DNA of 64,000 bases from positions 1,302,001-1,366,000 of the forward strand of contig JANTUC010000002.1 of assembly GCA_026873275.1 (NCBI GenBank), written 5' to 3'. This document shows, piece after piece, positions 9,628 to 21,622 of this stretch (position 1 is its first letter; each line of letters opens with the position of its first letter). The notes beneath the pieces were generated by a model, which saw only the letters and a list, made by a program, of their open reading frames with translations, had not been told where the DNA came from and did not search any database. The position numbers were made by a program, and so were the translations under genes. This stretch comes from Pseudopithomyces maydicus. Taxonomy: Eukaryota; Ascomycota; Dothideomycetes; Pleosporales; Didymosphaeriaceae.

Positions 9628-12600
9628 CTACCCTTCAACCTCCTTTAAAGTACCCAGTGACCTTCCTTTCCGCTGTGTATCGCCTCTCCCCATGCTTTCG
9701 ACTACGTCTCTCATCCTGCCCATTAGTTCCGGTACAAGGAAAGGCTTGCTAACCACATCGTCCATGCCGACGTCCATTGCCGTCTGAACCTGCTGCTGTC
9801 GGACATTGGCAGTAACACCAATGATAGGAATGTATCCGCTCAATTGCCCGACGCGTTCGAGTTCTCGTATCTTGGCAACTGCAGTGAGTCCGTTCATGAC
9901 AGGCATCTCCCAGTCCATCAAGATAAGGCTAAGCTCGGCGGGCGATCCATTGGTGTCATTTTCGGGTTTCTTTTGCTGTAACCTCGCATCTTGTTTATTG
10001 CTCCTTTTCGTCCAAGCCGATGTCTTTTTGAGAAATTCGAGTGCTTCTCCACCATGGTTGGCCACGCTCACAACACAGCCCAGGTTCCGTAATTGCTTCG
10101 CAAGGACTTTTTGGTTCACCAGATTATCTTCTACAACCAGCACGTGTAGCCTCTCCGTTACTATGCTTGCCTTTGGTGCATTGAGATCTGACCTGAGTGG
10201 CAGTCCGAGAGGAGCGCTTGGCATGTCTGGATGTAAAGCAGACGGGCGGCGCTGTAGCGGAGATGGCTCTTGCTGGTTCGAAATCGGTACCAAGTCATTC
10301 TTGCGCATCTTTGGAAATCCTGCAGAAGCTGGGCTAGTCCTTTCGCTAATTGGAGACTCTGGCCGACTGTGTAGCTCTGAGATCTCTCGTCGGGTTGTGG
10401 CCCTATGTCTCATATCTTCTGGAAATATATTCGGTATGCTCAACCTCCTCAGTTTAGTTGACCCTGCTCTTCTAGCTTTTACATAAAAGGAAAATGTGGT
10501 GCCTTTCTTGAACTCGCTCATCAAGCCGATGGCACCTCCCTGTAACTCAGTGAGCCTTCGCGATATGAATAGCCCCAGCCCACTGCCGCCGTAATGAATA
10601 TGCGTGCGGGGTGATGCCTGAGAAAAGCGGGCAAAAAGGGAACTACGTTCGTCTTCTGATAGACCACGCCCAGTATCTGATACGGAGAATTGGAGGAACA
10701 CTGTGGATCCCCGTTTCCAATCTTCTACAAGATGGGAGTCATCATCTATCAGTTTGGTCTCGAAATGAACACCACTAGGGTTGCTTGTCGGCTCCTGTTC
10801 AGAGGCGGATAGATGCACTTCGATACGTCGTGGCCCTGGCTCTAATTGAGTGAATTTGAGAGCATTGGTGATCAGATTGATTAGAACCTTGACAATCAGA
10901 AAAATCACAAATACATGACATTTACTGCATACCTGCAAAAGCCTTGTTGGGTCGAGGCTCACCCAATTGACACCCAGCTTCCTGTACGACTCATCCACAT
11001 CATGGATCAATTCGACTCCAGCATTCTTTGCTTCACTCTCAAACATTTTGACGGCATGTTTGGTCACAGTCTCTGGTTGGGCATCAATTGGTGTAATGAT
11101 AAGAAGTCCAGAGTCGAGTTTGGAAACAGTAAGAATGTCGTCGACGATCCGTTTCATATGTTGGGCACATTGAGCTATCGTCTGGGTGGCATCCAGGGTC
11201 TGATTAAGCAACTCGACGTATATGACAGGAGAATGAGCCTGAAGGTCAAGATCGCCTTCGGGAAAGGACGTGAGTATTCCATCCGCACACTGCATTATGG
11301 CTGACAGGGGATTTCCTGTACTTGTGAGTTACATAGTATTCACAAGCTAGGATGGAAGAGTCGTACTCATCTCATGTGACGTTGTGTCAATGAAATGCTC
11401 TAGATGCTTTTTGGACTGTAAAGCGCTATCAGTTCTTCGTTTTTGTATGTCTTCAGCCCATTTTTGCTTTGATATGTCCGTAACGTTACCCACGATTTCC
11501 AGGACTTGGTTGTCCATATCCAGTTCCGGGTAGGCCGAACAGAGGATCCATTTGTAATATTCTCTGGGTGCGGATTCAGGTTCCGTTATTGTAGGTGGCT
11601 CCCAGCGCATATTTGTTCTCAACTCAAAGCATATTGGCGCTTTTCCCACAACAAGACTAGAGAAAAGCTCTTCGCAGACTGACACCTGAACGCATGAATA
11701 TTTAGCTGAAAGTCGATAAAGCGTGAGAGATGAAGACACTCACGTCTTCCGGCCACACTATCTGCGCCCACGCACTCATTACATCTTGTGTATCGGTAGC
11801 ATTTTCGAAGATGTCGTGCCAGCCTTGGTTGCGATAGGTATAAGTACCCGATGGATCGACGACGAAGATGGCGATATTTGATTGGTCGGCATATCTCTGA
11901 AACTTTTTTCTTTATGTTGCAGCTGTGCGACCAGTTCCTCTTGAATCCTGGCTGCTTGACCTATGGCGTTCTCTTTCTGACGCATTTCTTCGTCGAACAG
12001 CACAACAGAAGCAAGCGAAGTAGCTAGTAGACGAAGCATAACGTGGAAGTATTGCTTGTACTCTTCGTCAAAAGGTCTGCGTGGGTTCACACCAAGTATA
12101 AGGAACCCCTGCACTTGCTCGCTGGTTGTAGGCTGAATGGGGCATACGACTAAACATCGACATTGGTCTCCAAATCCTTTCCAATCGATACCTCCTAAGA
12201 TATTATCATGGAGCTGCAAATCAGATAGGTGTACTACGGCGGGCGTCATGCTTTGGGTTGCTTGCACCAAATATGAATGAAGAATGTTGCTGTCGCGTTT
12301 CAAATCAATTGTAGCTGGTGCAATGGGATGTCCAGTTTCCACACCAATAGAGCCTTTTAGCACAAATTCATCAATAATGCTAGCGGATCCTGGTGATTGA
12401 TGAGATGATATTCCCGACGTGGAAAGGTTTTCGGCTGCGTACAATAGCGCGAATGGAGTATCCCGGTCATTCGTGGAAATCGTGGAGATGGCCAAGTCCC
12501 AATAGGCACTGAGGTCACGCGCTTTTGCTGTCTTGCTCCCAATTTCCACCAAACTGGATATTCTGCGCTCCAGGAGTGTATTGCTTGTCGTTTCCACCAG

Positions 12601-13695
12601 AGGTTGATAATAACCAGCAACGTGACCGTTGTTGTCTAGTATGGGAACAAATTGGAAAGAAAAGTAAGCCTCTTCGAGAAACCCATGTCTTTCCAGAAAC
12701 AGCGGAATATGAGGGGCGGAATAGGTCTTGCCGGTAGATTTGACACGCTGAATAATATATTCAAATTGTGGCCAGAACTCATCAGCAGCATTCTTCGCAC
12801 TTTGCCCCATGCAAGGGTGCAAGGTACCAATAAGTTCGACATATCGTTCATTGTAGATCATGGTAGCCTCTTCACCCCAGAAAAGTATAGCATGGTGATG
12901 ATCTTTGAGTATCATATTGGCCACGGACCGTAATTGGGAGGACCATGAAGCCATGGGACCCAAAGGAGTTTTTTCCCAGTCGATACTACGAAAATACTCA
13001 ACATGATCGGACATGTTCGGACAAGGCGAGTCTTGTGTATAGTCAAAAGGTCCAAAATCAGAAGCAGGCGGAGAGGCTACGCGAGCAAGCTCCTCGGGCA
13101 ACGCATCCAACGTGTCCACAGGTAGTCTTCCCGGAACGGATCGCGGTAGATTCTTCCGCTTCTTTTGCTCTCGTGAATCAGCTGGGCCTTTCGGATGCCA
13201 TTTCTCCTGGGTCGATCCTTCCTGTCTCATAAAAGCAGCTGGAATGCCACTGATAGATCTATAATGCCCAATCGTTGTGGCCCACCAGAAAAAATCAGCG
13301 AAATGGTACGCATCTCCCCTCATAGCCAGATCCAGTGTATCTGTGCGGCCCCAAATCCACTGCTTGAATGCCGCATGTGGCTGTACAGCGTCTGCAAACG
13401 TGGATTGGGCAACATTGTCTCCTCTGAGCGACACGAGAAGCGTCGGGGAAGCCGTCAGTGCCGCATTGAAGTAGACAAGGTCCAATGGTCCCTCTTGCGG
13501 TGCACGAGTGTCTACCACGAAAGATGGGCGACTGTCGTTGTCGAGTGCGCTGATCAAGCTGACTGGGCTGAGTTCCTGACGCGACGAAGCACATCTCAGC
13601 TCTCCGATGGAGCGCAACGATAATTTCAATTGGGTATCGCGAACATCTTCGTGGTAGCGTTGCGCAGGCGATGCGCTGCCGTCGTTAAGGTCCAT
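9628..13695 (-). CDS. Hybrid sensor histidine kinase (PAS/GAF-HisKA-HATPase-REC); apparent one-base deletion
   Basis: Two-component phosphorelay kinase. Exons: 13695-11744, 11685-11367, 11315-10933, 10887-9628; 1,304 aa if one base is restored. Order: N-terminal region, PAS-like segment near residue 260 (DWEKTPLGPMASW), GAF-like region to about 600, second PAS (SNIAIFVVDPSGTYTYRN), H-box near residue 755 (DTTSHEMRNPL, assembled across an intron), N-box NALKFT, G-boxes DTGRGL and GSGLGL, and a C-terminal receiver with VVEDN and phospho-Asp in LMDWEMP (about residue 1210). At the T6 run 11904-11909 (A6 on the coding strand) the frame slips: one more A gives HKEKKFQRYADQS, the expected PAS start. 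The chosen ATG is the first in frame; the frame stays open to a TAA near 13861, so an extra upstream exon is possible. Confidence 0.9.
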
Positions 13696-14929
13696 ATGAG
13701 AGAAGACGCTCGTGCTTCGCACAGCTTGCGAGGCATCTGGGCGCGGGAAGACGCGCTGGTCGCATTGTTGCAAAAGCCGTGAGAGATCCGTGGTCCGGCA
13801 ACGATCGGCCCGCCTAATCGCGGGGGCAAAAGCAGTGGAGAATTGCCTGGACCCTCGTTAGGATGGTGTGTCTAGATTGCAGATGGCGGAAGGCTACCGA
13901 TTAGAAGGCCAATCCTGCCGTGGTAGTCGGGGTGGCGGGGACCGCACCATCCCTCAGTTGGCTACACTAGTATGGTACATCACGATTCAATCAGGGTGCC
14001 GTTGAATGTCCGCTGCTTTGTCATTAGGAATTTATTCCAGTAAGACGACGATGAGAAATGAGAATCGGATCACACGGAGCATCAAAGAATAATGCAGAGC
14101 CTTTGGTAGTCAATTCAGTATGAACGCGTATCTCCATACAAAGTCTGGTATATGAGTATGCTACCATCTATTTGCTGCTCTCGTTCGGCGTTCAGATGCC
14201 GAGAACGGAACGCAGAATCTTAGTTCATCCAATAAGAAGATGCGTGTATCTCAGAGAGAATGTTAGGTAATGTACTGGGATTGGACGCATTCGCCTAGTC
14301 TACAAACCTTGTCGCCGCAGATGGTAGAGGCACCCCTCTTGAGAGACCAAGCAGTAAGAAACTAACATGAGTAGACTACCACATGAGTAAGTACCGCGTG
14401 ATGATATGAAAGCTCCAACAGCTACACCGATGACCGACGTGTGGGGGATTGATCGCTTGGGCATCGAGGGTGGGAACGTGCAGACTGGATGCTTCTCCGC
14501 GGAAGCTTTGGGAGCGGTCTAGTAGAATTTTACAACTGATTTGAGTTCTTTGAAGCTTGGCTGCTAACATGCTGTCTGATACCATTGCTGGCGATTAGCA
14601 AAGCAACTTGATGCCCATATTGATTATAAGGCCATGTCACCTTGCACGCTAGTCTAGTCGTGACAGTCAGTGCGTGGGGAGATGATGCAATTCCAGAACT
14701 GTTTTTATTCTGAACACTTCTCGTAGGCATTTAGCAACCGTCATATATCAAAAAATCTGCCGAAAAGTAACATGATCACGTATTCAATTGATGGGGCTGT
14801 TTGTGGTTGAAAGTTTGAATGGAAAGTCTATATTGACACACGTAAACGTGAAAACATCTCAATAATATAGTAGATACAAGAATTTAAGGATGCCTGAGGC
14901 AACCGGCAACTGCGCGACACTTTGGTCGA
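13696..14929. other. Intergenic region, no convincing gene
   Basis: About 1.2 kb between the kinase start and the cellobiose dehydrogenase stop. Only short overlapping frames (14376-14730) without features are seen. The 13,700-13,950 part should include the kinase promoter or 5' leader. Confidence 0.5.
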
Positions 14930-17661
14930 CTAGTTGAGGCACTGGGAGTACCAGTCGTTCTGCTTCTTACAGGTGCCTGTCGCGCACTGCGTCGGGCCCT
15001 CGTAGCCAATACCACCGCATCGGTCGTAAAGCGCAGCGGTGTTTCCAGACGAGTTGCCACCGTTTCCAGCCGAGGGCGCTGATGTAGGTGCCGGGGCAGG
15101 AGCGGAGGGCTCGCTGCCAAGCGTGGGTGCAACTGTGGGTGCAGGTGCGGGTGCGGATTCAGAAGGCACAGCACCGGATGTTCCATTTCCTGCGGCAGGC
15201 ATAGAAGCTGAAGGCTGAGGAGCCATGCTGAAAGCCGGAAGGGAGGCAGATGGCGAAGCGGCGTCGCTGCTGGTGGCCACAGCGCTGGGGGTTGCTGACT
15301 CTACAACAGGGGTGCTTGGGGATGCATCGGTTTGGTTGGAAGCGCCGCTGGCAGCAAGGATCTTTGCCACTGCGTGCTCGGCGACGATCATGACGGCAGC
15401 CTGGGTGTTGCCGGTAGGAAGATCAGCGTGGATGGAGGCATCGACAACAAACAGATTGTCAGTGCCGTAAACCTTTGTGTCGGTGTCAACAACAACGCCA
15501 GCATCACCCTTGGTGCCCATCTTAGCACTGCCAACCCAGTGGGAGCCGGTGACGTGGGTCTTGATCAAATCAGCAGCAGTGACGTTCTTGCTGTTGGAGA
15601 TATAGGTCAGGGTCGAGTTCGGAGCGTTGGTCATCTTGAGGAGACGGTCCATGAATGTGGTAATGGCCTCGATATCCTCGTCGGTCTGGAGCCAAGGCTC
15701 CTTGGTGAGCTCCGTAGCACCGTCAGCGGTGATGCCCAAGCTTCCAACAGAGGTAAGACCGTGGGTAAGGTAAATCTTCATCTGGACGGTGTCTTCGGCA
15801 GGGCCGTTGCACGTTCCCTGGATGAACATCTCCGAACCGCTTGTGGTGTTGACAGAAGTCCAGAAGTTAAGGCGTTGACCTGACTGAGCGAGGATGCCGG
15901 ATGCCTTGGCAAACTGGTCGATAACGGTTTGGTTGGGGGAGGTCAAGTCGGTGGTAGCGACAGCTGAGACGGGCTCAGAGCTGTTGAACTTGAGAGTGAA
16001 GATGACGTGGTCCTTGAGCTCAGCGCCAACCGGAAGATCGATCCAGTCAGCCTTCTCGGGCAAAGTCACACCGGTAGATCCAGAAGCGACGGTCTCCAAC
16101 TGCTCAGCAGGGCCGATACCGCTGTTGAACAAGATGCGAGGAGTAGACAAAGCACCTGCGGATAGAACGACCTTGCCTCCCTTGTTAACGTTGTAGATGA
16201 CACGCTTGCCGGCCGCGGTTTCAACCTCCACACCGCTGATGGCAGAACCAGTGCGAACTGCGCGAACGACCTTGGTGTTGAGCATCATCTCGAAGTTATC
16301 GAGCTTCTGGGCCTCTGGGAGATACGTCCTCACGGGTCCGGCACGCATACCATCGGCAACCATCCATGGTGGGCGTCCGTAGACGTCCGTCCTGGCATCG
16401 ATAGATCCATCGATGAGATCAGTCTCCTTCCAGCCTTGCGCTCCAAGGAACTTGGAAATAACACCATACGAATCGTCGTTGTAACGGACGCCATCCTCAG
16501 AGCCATAAGACTGACCGGGAACGCGTTCGTAGAGGCGGTCTGCAGCTCCAGAGACGTCGCTCCACTTCCAGCCTGCAGGCCACTTGTCGTCGAAATCGCG
16601 AGACTGGGGCTTGACAAACATCATAGCTACATCTGGTTAGCTTCATCAAACATATCAGATTGTTGGAGACATACCATTGATCATAGTGCCACCACCGAGA
16701 AGGCAGCCAGCTTGATCAGCCGTGTCAGTGCAGAGAGGGTTCTCGCCAACCTGGTTGAGGTAGTATCCGTATCCGGGAACATCGAACATGGTTACAGAAC
16801 TGTTCCATGAGAGGGTGTCGTTGTTGCCAGTGATGGCCAGCGAAGGGCCACCACGCTCCAAGAGGAGAACCGAAGCACCAGACTCGGCAATCCTCTCGGC
16901 GGCAATGATACCTGCTGGGCCACCACCGCAGACGATGTAGTCATATGTCGAGTCGGAGATCGTAGCAGTTGTGTTCTTGGGAGTGGTAGGAGTAGTGCCA
17001 TTTGTCGGGGCGGTCGAGTTGCCAGAGTTACCAGTGCTTCCTGTGGCCATAGCAGCCCACTTCTCGAAATCAGCACTCTTGGCATCGGCGACGTTGAAGC
17101 CAAATGATCCATAACCTCCATTGTGCATGTTAAGTGTAGCGCTAGCTGATGAGCTATCGGTAAGGGCAGTGTTGGAGAATGCCCAGCTAAGGACGTTTGA
17201 GGTTTCTGAGAGGACCAATCCATTCTCAACGGTGTCACTGATACAGTTCTTGCAGAGGAAGGTGTAAGAGAAAGCGGTGTCGTTGACCCAAGTACCCTCC
17301 GGAATAGTGGTCATGGAGAAGTCACCCTTGGCAACAGGGGGTTGGTGTAGCCCGTTGCTTTGCGGAATGAAGAGATGACTTCTCCTTCGTGGGGCCATGC
17401 CACGACAAGAACAGTGCCAACCATAGATTGGCCCAAAGGAAAGCCAGCGTAACCTCCATCGTTGGTAATGGGTGTGATCATCTGGGCAATGAGATCGGTT
17501 GTCGGGTCCTCTGGCAGGGCAAAGCCCAGTTTGAATCCTGACGAGTGAGATAATCCATTGAATGTAATGCCGGTCTTCTCGTCAGTGTACACTGCGGCAG
17601 CAGTCTGTGCGGTTGCACGCAACGCCAATAGGGCGGTAGATAGAGAGAGTGAACGGAACAT
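14930..17661 (-). CDS. Cellobiose dehydrogenase with C-terminal CBM1; apparent one-base deletion
   Basis: Secreted flavocytochrome that oxidises cellobiose and passes electrons to lytic polysaccharide monooxygenases. Exons 17661-16675 and 16626-14930 with a 48-nt GTATGT...TAG intron; 894 aa once one base is restored. Seen: signal peptide (MFRSLSLSTALLALRATAQ); b-type cytochrome domain to about residue 215, with a Met in QSMVGTVLVVAW and a His in NMHNGGYGSFGF as likely haem ligands; GMC flavin domain from about 233 (DYIVCGGGPAG; LLGGGTMINA across the intron) with catalytic His in THVTGSHWVGSAKMG and Asn in LPTGNTQAA; a long Ala/Pro/Ser linker; and a 33-residue CBM1 (CGGIGYEGPTQC, CKKQNDWYSQC). 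In the C5 run (G5 at 17337-17341) a missing C breaks the frame; restoring it gives the family sequence ATGYTNPPVAKGD. The CBM1 marks the class IIA type. Confidence 0.93.
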
Positions 17662-18873
17662 CGTGCCTTTGATATAAATGAATGTGTGGCACGAACAAAA
17701 AGAAGGAAATTGCCGTCAAGGCAAGAAAAGAACGAAATCAAAAAATGAAGGTCTGCTGCAAGTCGCTGGTAGAGAAGAATGCCATGGGTTCGACTTCCAT
17801 TATGTAGCCTTGGGCCAGGCATTAGTGTTGTGGGCCGTTGCAATCTCGAAATTTGCGAATGCGCAGCCAAGCGTCACTCCACGGCAACTGCCAACGTTCG
17901 GTAGATACTGTCCGCCACGAGACCCGCCGTTCTAGCGCACAGAGGTATAGCATCGCTAATCAACAACGGTTGAGAGGACAGTAGGCCCGATGTCCAAGTG
18001 GGAACGTCCCGTGTGACATTGATTAAGTGACGACGCAAGTTTGGACGACCAGTAAAAAAGCCATGTACGCTAGTCCATAAACAAGACTTTGGTGTGGTTT
18101 CAAGAACCGCGCATAGTCTGGACCCGGTAGGCCGTTTCGAACCTCCCGGGATCGCAGCCGACACATGGAAGACCCCATAACTCGGATCGGATGGCGCTGG
18201 GACTAGTATCTTGACGTTTCCATACAACAATGGTGAAGCGAACCGGTGCGTTCAAGGCGTTTTCGATGTCCAAGCAGGCGAACCGTCAACAACCATCAGT
18301 GCATACGTTCGCACGCACCCAACACGAGGGGCGGACGTTCCGCCTCGAGACGTCAGTTCCGAAAGCGCGAGCTTGAATCGCGACGTCAAAGCCCATATTC
18401 ATAGCGGCTAATTTGTAGTGCAATCCGGGCCGACCACGGTTCATTTGATGATGGTCCGAATGTGTCTGTTGCTATTGCCAAGTTAACCAACACTACGTCG
18501 ATCGCGACCGGTTCAAGAATAGATGGTTTCGCGGGCGCATTGGGTGCCAAACGTTGGAATATTGGAGAGGTGAAGCCACCCTTGTTATAGGGCACCTGGA
18601 TGGCCCGAAAGGCGTTGTTACTGACAATGCAACTCGCATATATAAAACAATCTCGCATAATAGACCGATATCTGGGCCAAGCATTGATGCGAAGCCATGT
18701 GGGGTCACCGGAGATGTCAGGTCAAAAAGTGGACTGTTCGGAAGGTGGAGCGAGCCTCGGCGCCGGGAACGGCACGCCCAGCCTTGCCGTTTAGCCAATA
18801 GCGTCTGAGTGTTTGTCACTTCACAGCACTGCCTCTGCCACGACGAAACACAGATCCAATGGCGTTTCATGCT
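17662..18873. other. Intergenic region upstream of cellobiose dehydrogenase
   Basis: About 1.2 kb on the upstream side of the cellobiose dehydrogenase gene and downstream of the Zn2Cys6 regulator. No convincing gene; frames at 17678-17935 and 18386-18870 look non-coding. It should contain the dehydrogenase promoter. Confidence 0.5.
18325..18347. promoter_or_regulatory. CGG-N5-CCG inverted repeat, candidate zinc-cluster factor site
   Basis: CGG, spacer ACGTT, then CCG, with the symmetry extended outward by CGAGG and CCTCG and a GG bulge on the left arm. Inverted CGG triplets with fixed spacing are the usual binding site of dimeric Zn2Cys6 factors. It lies about 665 bp upstream of the cellobiose dehydrogenase start and next to a Zn2Cys6 gene. 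Function is inference. Confidence 0.35.
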
Positions 18874-20421
18874 TCAAGATAGATAAAACATCTGCAGTCC
18901 GTCTTCTAGGGGCCCAATTCCACGGCGGGACGCCACCATCTCGGCTCCAGGCACGTGTAGCTTCCGCCCTAGTCGCCTTAACGATTGTTCAGCATAGTCT
19001 CTTACATCCTGGGGTACAAGGCTTGACCCTCGCACCGTTGATAGTGGAAGAAACAAAGTAGCTGCAGAGGCTGTGCTGAAGCTTCCTGGGTCGAGAAAAT
19101 ACGGTACCGTCGCGCAGATATCAATAGCCATCTGTGTCCTGTTGTATTTCGCTCGAGCAAGAGTACCCGCGGTGGAGGGTGAAAAGATCATAGAACAGTA
19201 TCCGTGAAGAACACCGTTCAAAAGTATCCTTGTCATGCGGATCGAGTTCCAGATGAGTGCAACATTCGGCCGAGGGTACTGATGGACGAGTCGCCCATAT
19301 ACTTCTGGATCATCACTATCCAGGACGACGCTTTGATAACCCCAGAGTGGTCTCAGAGTTTCCATAAAGGCAACATATTTGACATCCATATTTGATATCG
19401 CCGATACGACCTCGTTCGGCGTCATGTTTCCGTCGGCGATGTCTGCAAGCAAGTTGGTCACCTCGGCTGTATAGCTACCAAGGCGATATATCGGTCGTTC
19501 ATCCTGTCGTTGACGCAGCACTTCATTCAGTAGATCGACAATATCTTTGGGTAGTCGTTTATGCAAACGAATGCTGTCAACGGACAATATATTTGTGACC
19601 TGGAGAAATAGCTGCAGCCCGACCGGGGTTTCGAATTGTTTTCTACCGCGAAGCCTAACCAGGGCAAGAGCGCCTCGCGTGTGAGCTATCCAGTTGTTCG
19701 GGATCCCCGTTCCGGCCCAGATCATGGTCTCGAAAAGGCTTAACAGCAATACCGAGATGAGCGTTGCGTCATCCAAGGCAGTGGCAGGGTTCGAAATCGT
19801 GAGATTGGTCTCGGTCAACGCCTTGGAATACGATTTCCGTGCCATTTCCATGATTTCGGGTTCTCCCTTTTCCCACGCGAAACGGGCCTGAGCAACAGCA
19901 TCGACTGTGGTGGAAAGACATGTTTTGGGTGCAAGGGTGTCATACATGTTCAAGAGGAACTCAAAGCGACTCCCGGGAACATAGGATGACATAAAGTGTG
20001 AATGTGCGATACAACCAATCGGAATCCCGATCGACCATGGTAATGACTCGTTCGACATACCGAAATTGTCGTGGATGCGGCTGAATTCTTTTGCTTTAGG
20101 CCCAGTTGGAAGTCTCGTTAATGGCTGACAGGAAAAGTCCTCAGACCGACCAACTGTAAGTGTGATGGCTTTTTTCTTGTACGCTTTCTGGGCTTTGTCC
20201 GCTACTTTGCAACTTTCATCGCGGAAAATCTGCTCCACAAGATCGCGGTATCCGGGGCAATCAACGCGTATCCGTGCGCATTGCGAGCATCCAGGTCTAA
20301 TCTTGTCGCACTTCGTTGGTTAACAAGTTAGTTGCCTCAATCACGGCAAGTGGTCACTTGCCTTGATCCGCCTTTGCCGACAAGCAAAGCATGCTTCGGA
20401 AGGTTTCCCGCGGTACACCAT
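18874..20421 (-). CDS. Zn2Cys6 (fungal binuclear cluster) transcription factor
   Basis: Nuclear regulator. Exons 20421-20362 and 20310-18874, 498 aa. The cluster is at residues 11-38: CFACRQRRIK at the end of exon 1, then CDKIRPGCSQCARIRVDC in exon 2, i.e. C-x2-C-x6-C-x6-C-x2-C-x6-C. It is completed only if the 51-nt intron (20361-20311) is spliced with a GC donor (AAG/GCAAGT) and AAG acceptor; CTAAC lies upstream of the acceptor. No GT donor keeps the cluster in frame. The remainder resembles the fungal_trans_2-type middle region (SVLLLSLFETM; WIAHTRGALALVRLRG). Its target genes are unknown; cellobiose dehydrogenase is the next gene downstream on the same strand. Confidence 0.88.
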
Positions 20422-21622
20422 TCGGTCATGCAATCGAGCAAAAAAAAAAAAAAAAAAAAAAATACCGCGATACGATACTTGATGGGGGAAGCGTTTCGTC
20501 GTCAGCTTGTTCTGGTTGCCGCACTCATCTTTCACGCATTGCGAAGCTTGGTGTGGCTTAGCAATGCTTAACAGTATCCCGGAGGGTGATCCACGAGATG
20601 CTATTCGTGCAATCGGTCACAATTATTCCCGAATCTTTGCTTCGGAATAGTTTCCGAAAGCTGCAATTATGGGATTGTGGGCTGATGATCAAGCTAGTCT
20701 ATTTTACATGTTACGTTGCAGTCACTCCGACTCGGAGGATGTCTAGGTATTACTAGACAGTTGATTTTTTTTCTGCCCCAGCATAGCACGGGCGCTTGTG
20801 GTGTCTAGCTTCTACCATTGATCTGTTGGTATATAGTTGTAGGGAAATGGCGATATCGTTACATCAGAACGCAACCTGCGTTAAGTGCGCGCTGAAGACA
20901 TTTCAACATTTGGCCGTGGGCCCATTTATTTACCCCGCCAACTTTTATCAGTCTCCGTTCATAGCATTCCCGATTTCTTTACGATTTCTTCACGAGTATG
21001 AACAATTTCATGCTGTGTCCCGATAGCTTGTCTCCATGAATGTGTTTAGTGTTTAGTTTTCTGAAAAGTTAGCAGCAGCGTAGCTGACTAGACAAAAATG
21101 GTTGGAAGAAAAGCTGTCAACCCCCTCGGGACAGTTTGAAAAATTGTGCACAAAGTCTTCATGAATAAGCCGTTAAGCGTACCACTGTCTCGTTATCGTG
21201 CTCCCCGAAAACACAAGACGCGGAGTCACATGCTTTGAGATATGAGGCCCATGTGCAAGTCTACATACACTCGCACCCAACACATACTGTGTAATCACCG
21301 CGCTAACGAAACGCTAACCTATCCGGGAGGGGAATGGCGAGCAACACCATCCTGCCTATCTTAGGCTGTCGCCCCCGTGCAGTACGACTGTAGCTGAATG
21401 TTCCAAAAAGCTGAAAAATTTAGAATATAAGTACTGCCGTCTTCATATTCGTATTCTGCTTATTGCCTATCAACCACAGCGTCACTCCCCATCTGTTACC
21501 TATTCAGATCCATACGTACATTCATACATTCATACATCCATAAATCCATAACCACACAATCACCTCCAGTATTCCGCCCCAACACCTCATTCACCGACCG
21601 CCTCTCCCACCCCAACCCCACC
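20422..21622. other. Divergent intergenic region (regulator and DUF7702-like gene)
   Basis: About 1.2 kb. A TATAA at 21426-21430 lies about 195 bp before the plus-strand ATG at 21623. The leader before that ATG is C/A-rich and has short CATTCATA-type repeats (about 21518-21552). No gene is seen. Confidence 0.45.
20440..20462. repeat. Poly(A)/poly(T) tract of 23 nt
   Basis: Uninterrupted A23 on the plus strand, read as T23 ending 18 nt before the regulator ATG. Such tracts are common in fungal promoters and prone to length error. Confidence 0.9.

Noticed and set aside
9806..10486. 226-codon plus-strand frame
   Set aside because: Lies exactly opposite the receiver and linker exon of the histidine kinase; it is an antisense shadow with Ser/Leu/Arg-rich translation.
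11894..11910. Intron as explanation for the kinase frame break
   Set aside because: The only GT upstream would give an intron of about 35 nt and remove the conserved linker helix; a missing A explains the frame exactly.
15332..15883. 183-codon plus-strand frame
   Set aside because: Antisense shadow of the cellobiose dehydrogenase flavin domain.
14930..20421. Biosynthetic or catabolic gene cluster around cellobiose dehydrogenase and the regulator
   Set aside because: Only two related genes; neighbours are signalling and membrane proteins with no pathway logic.
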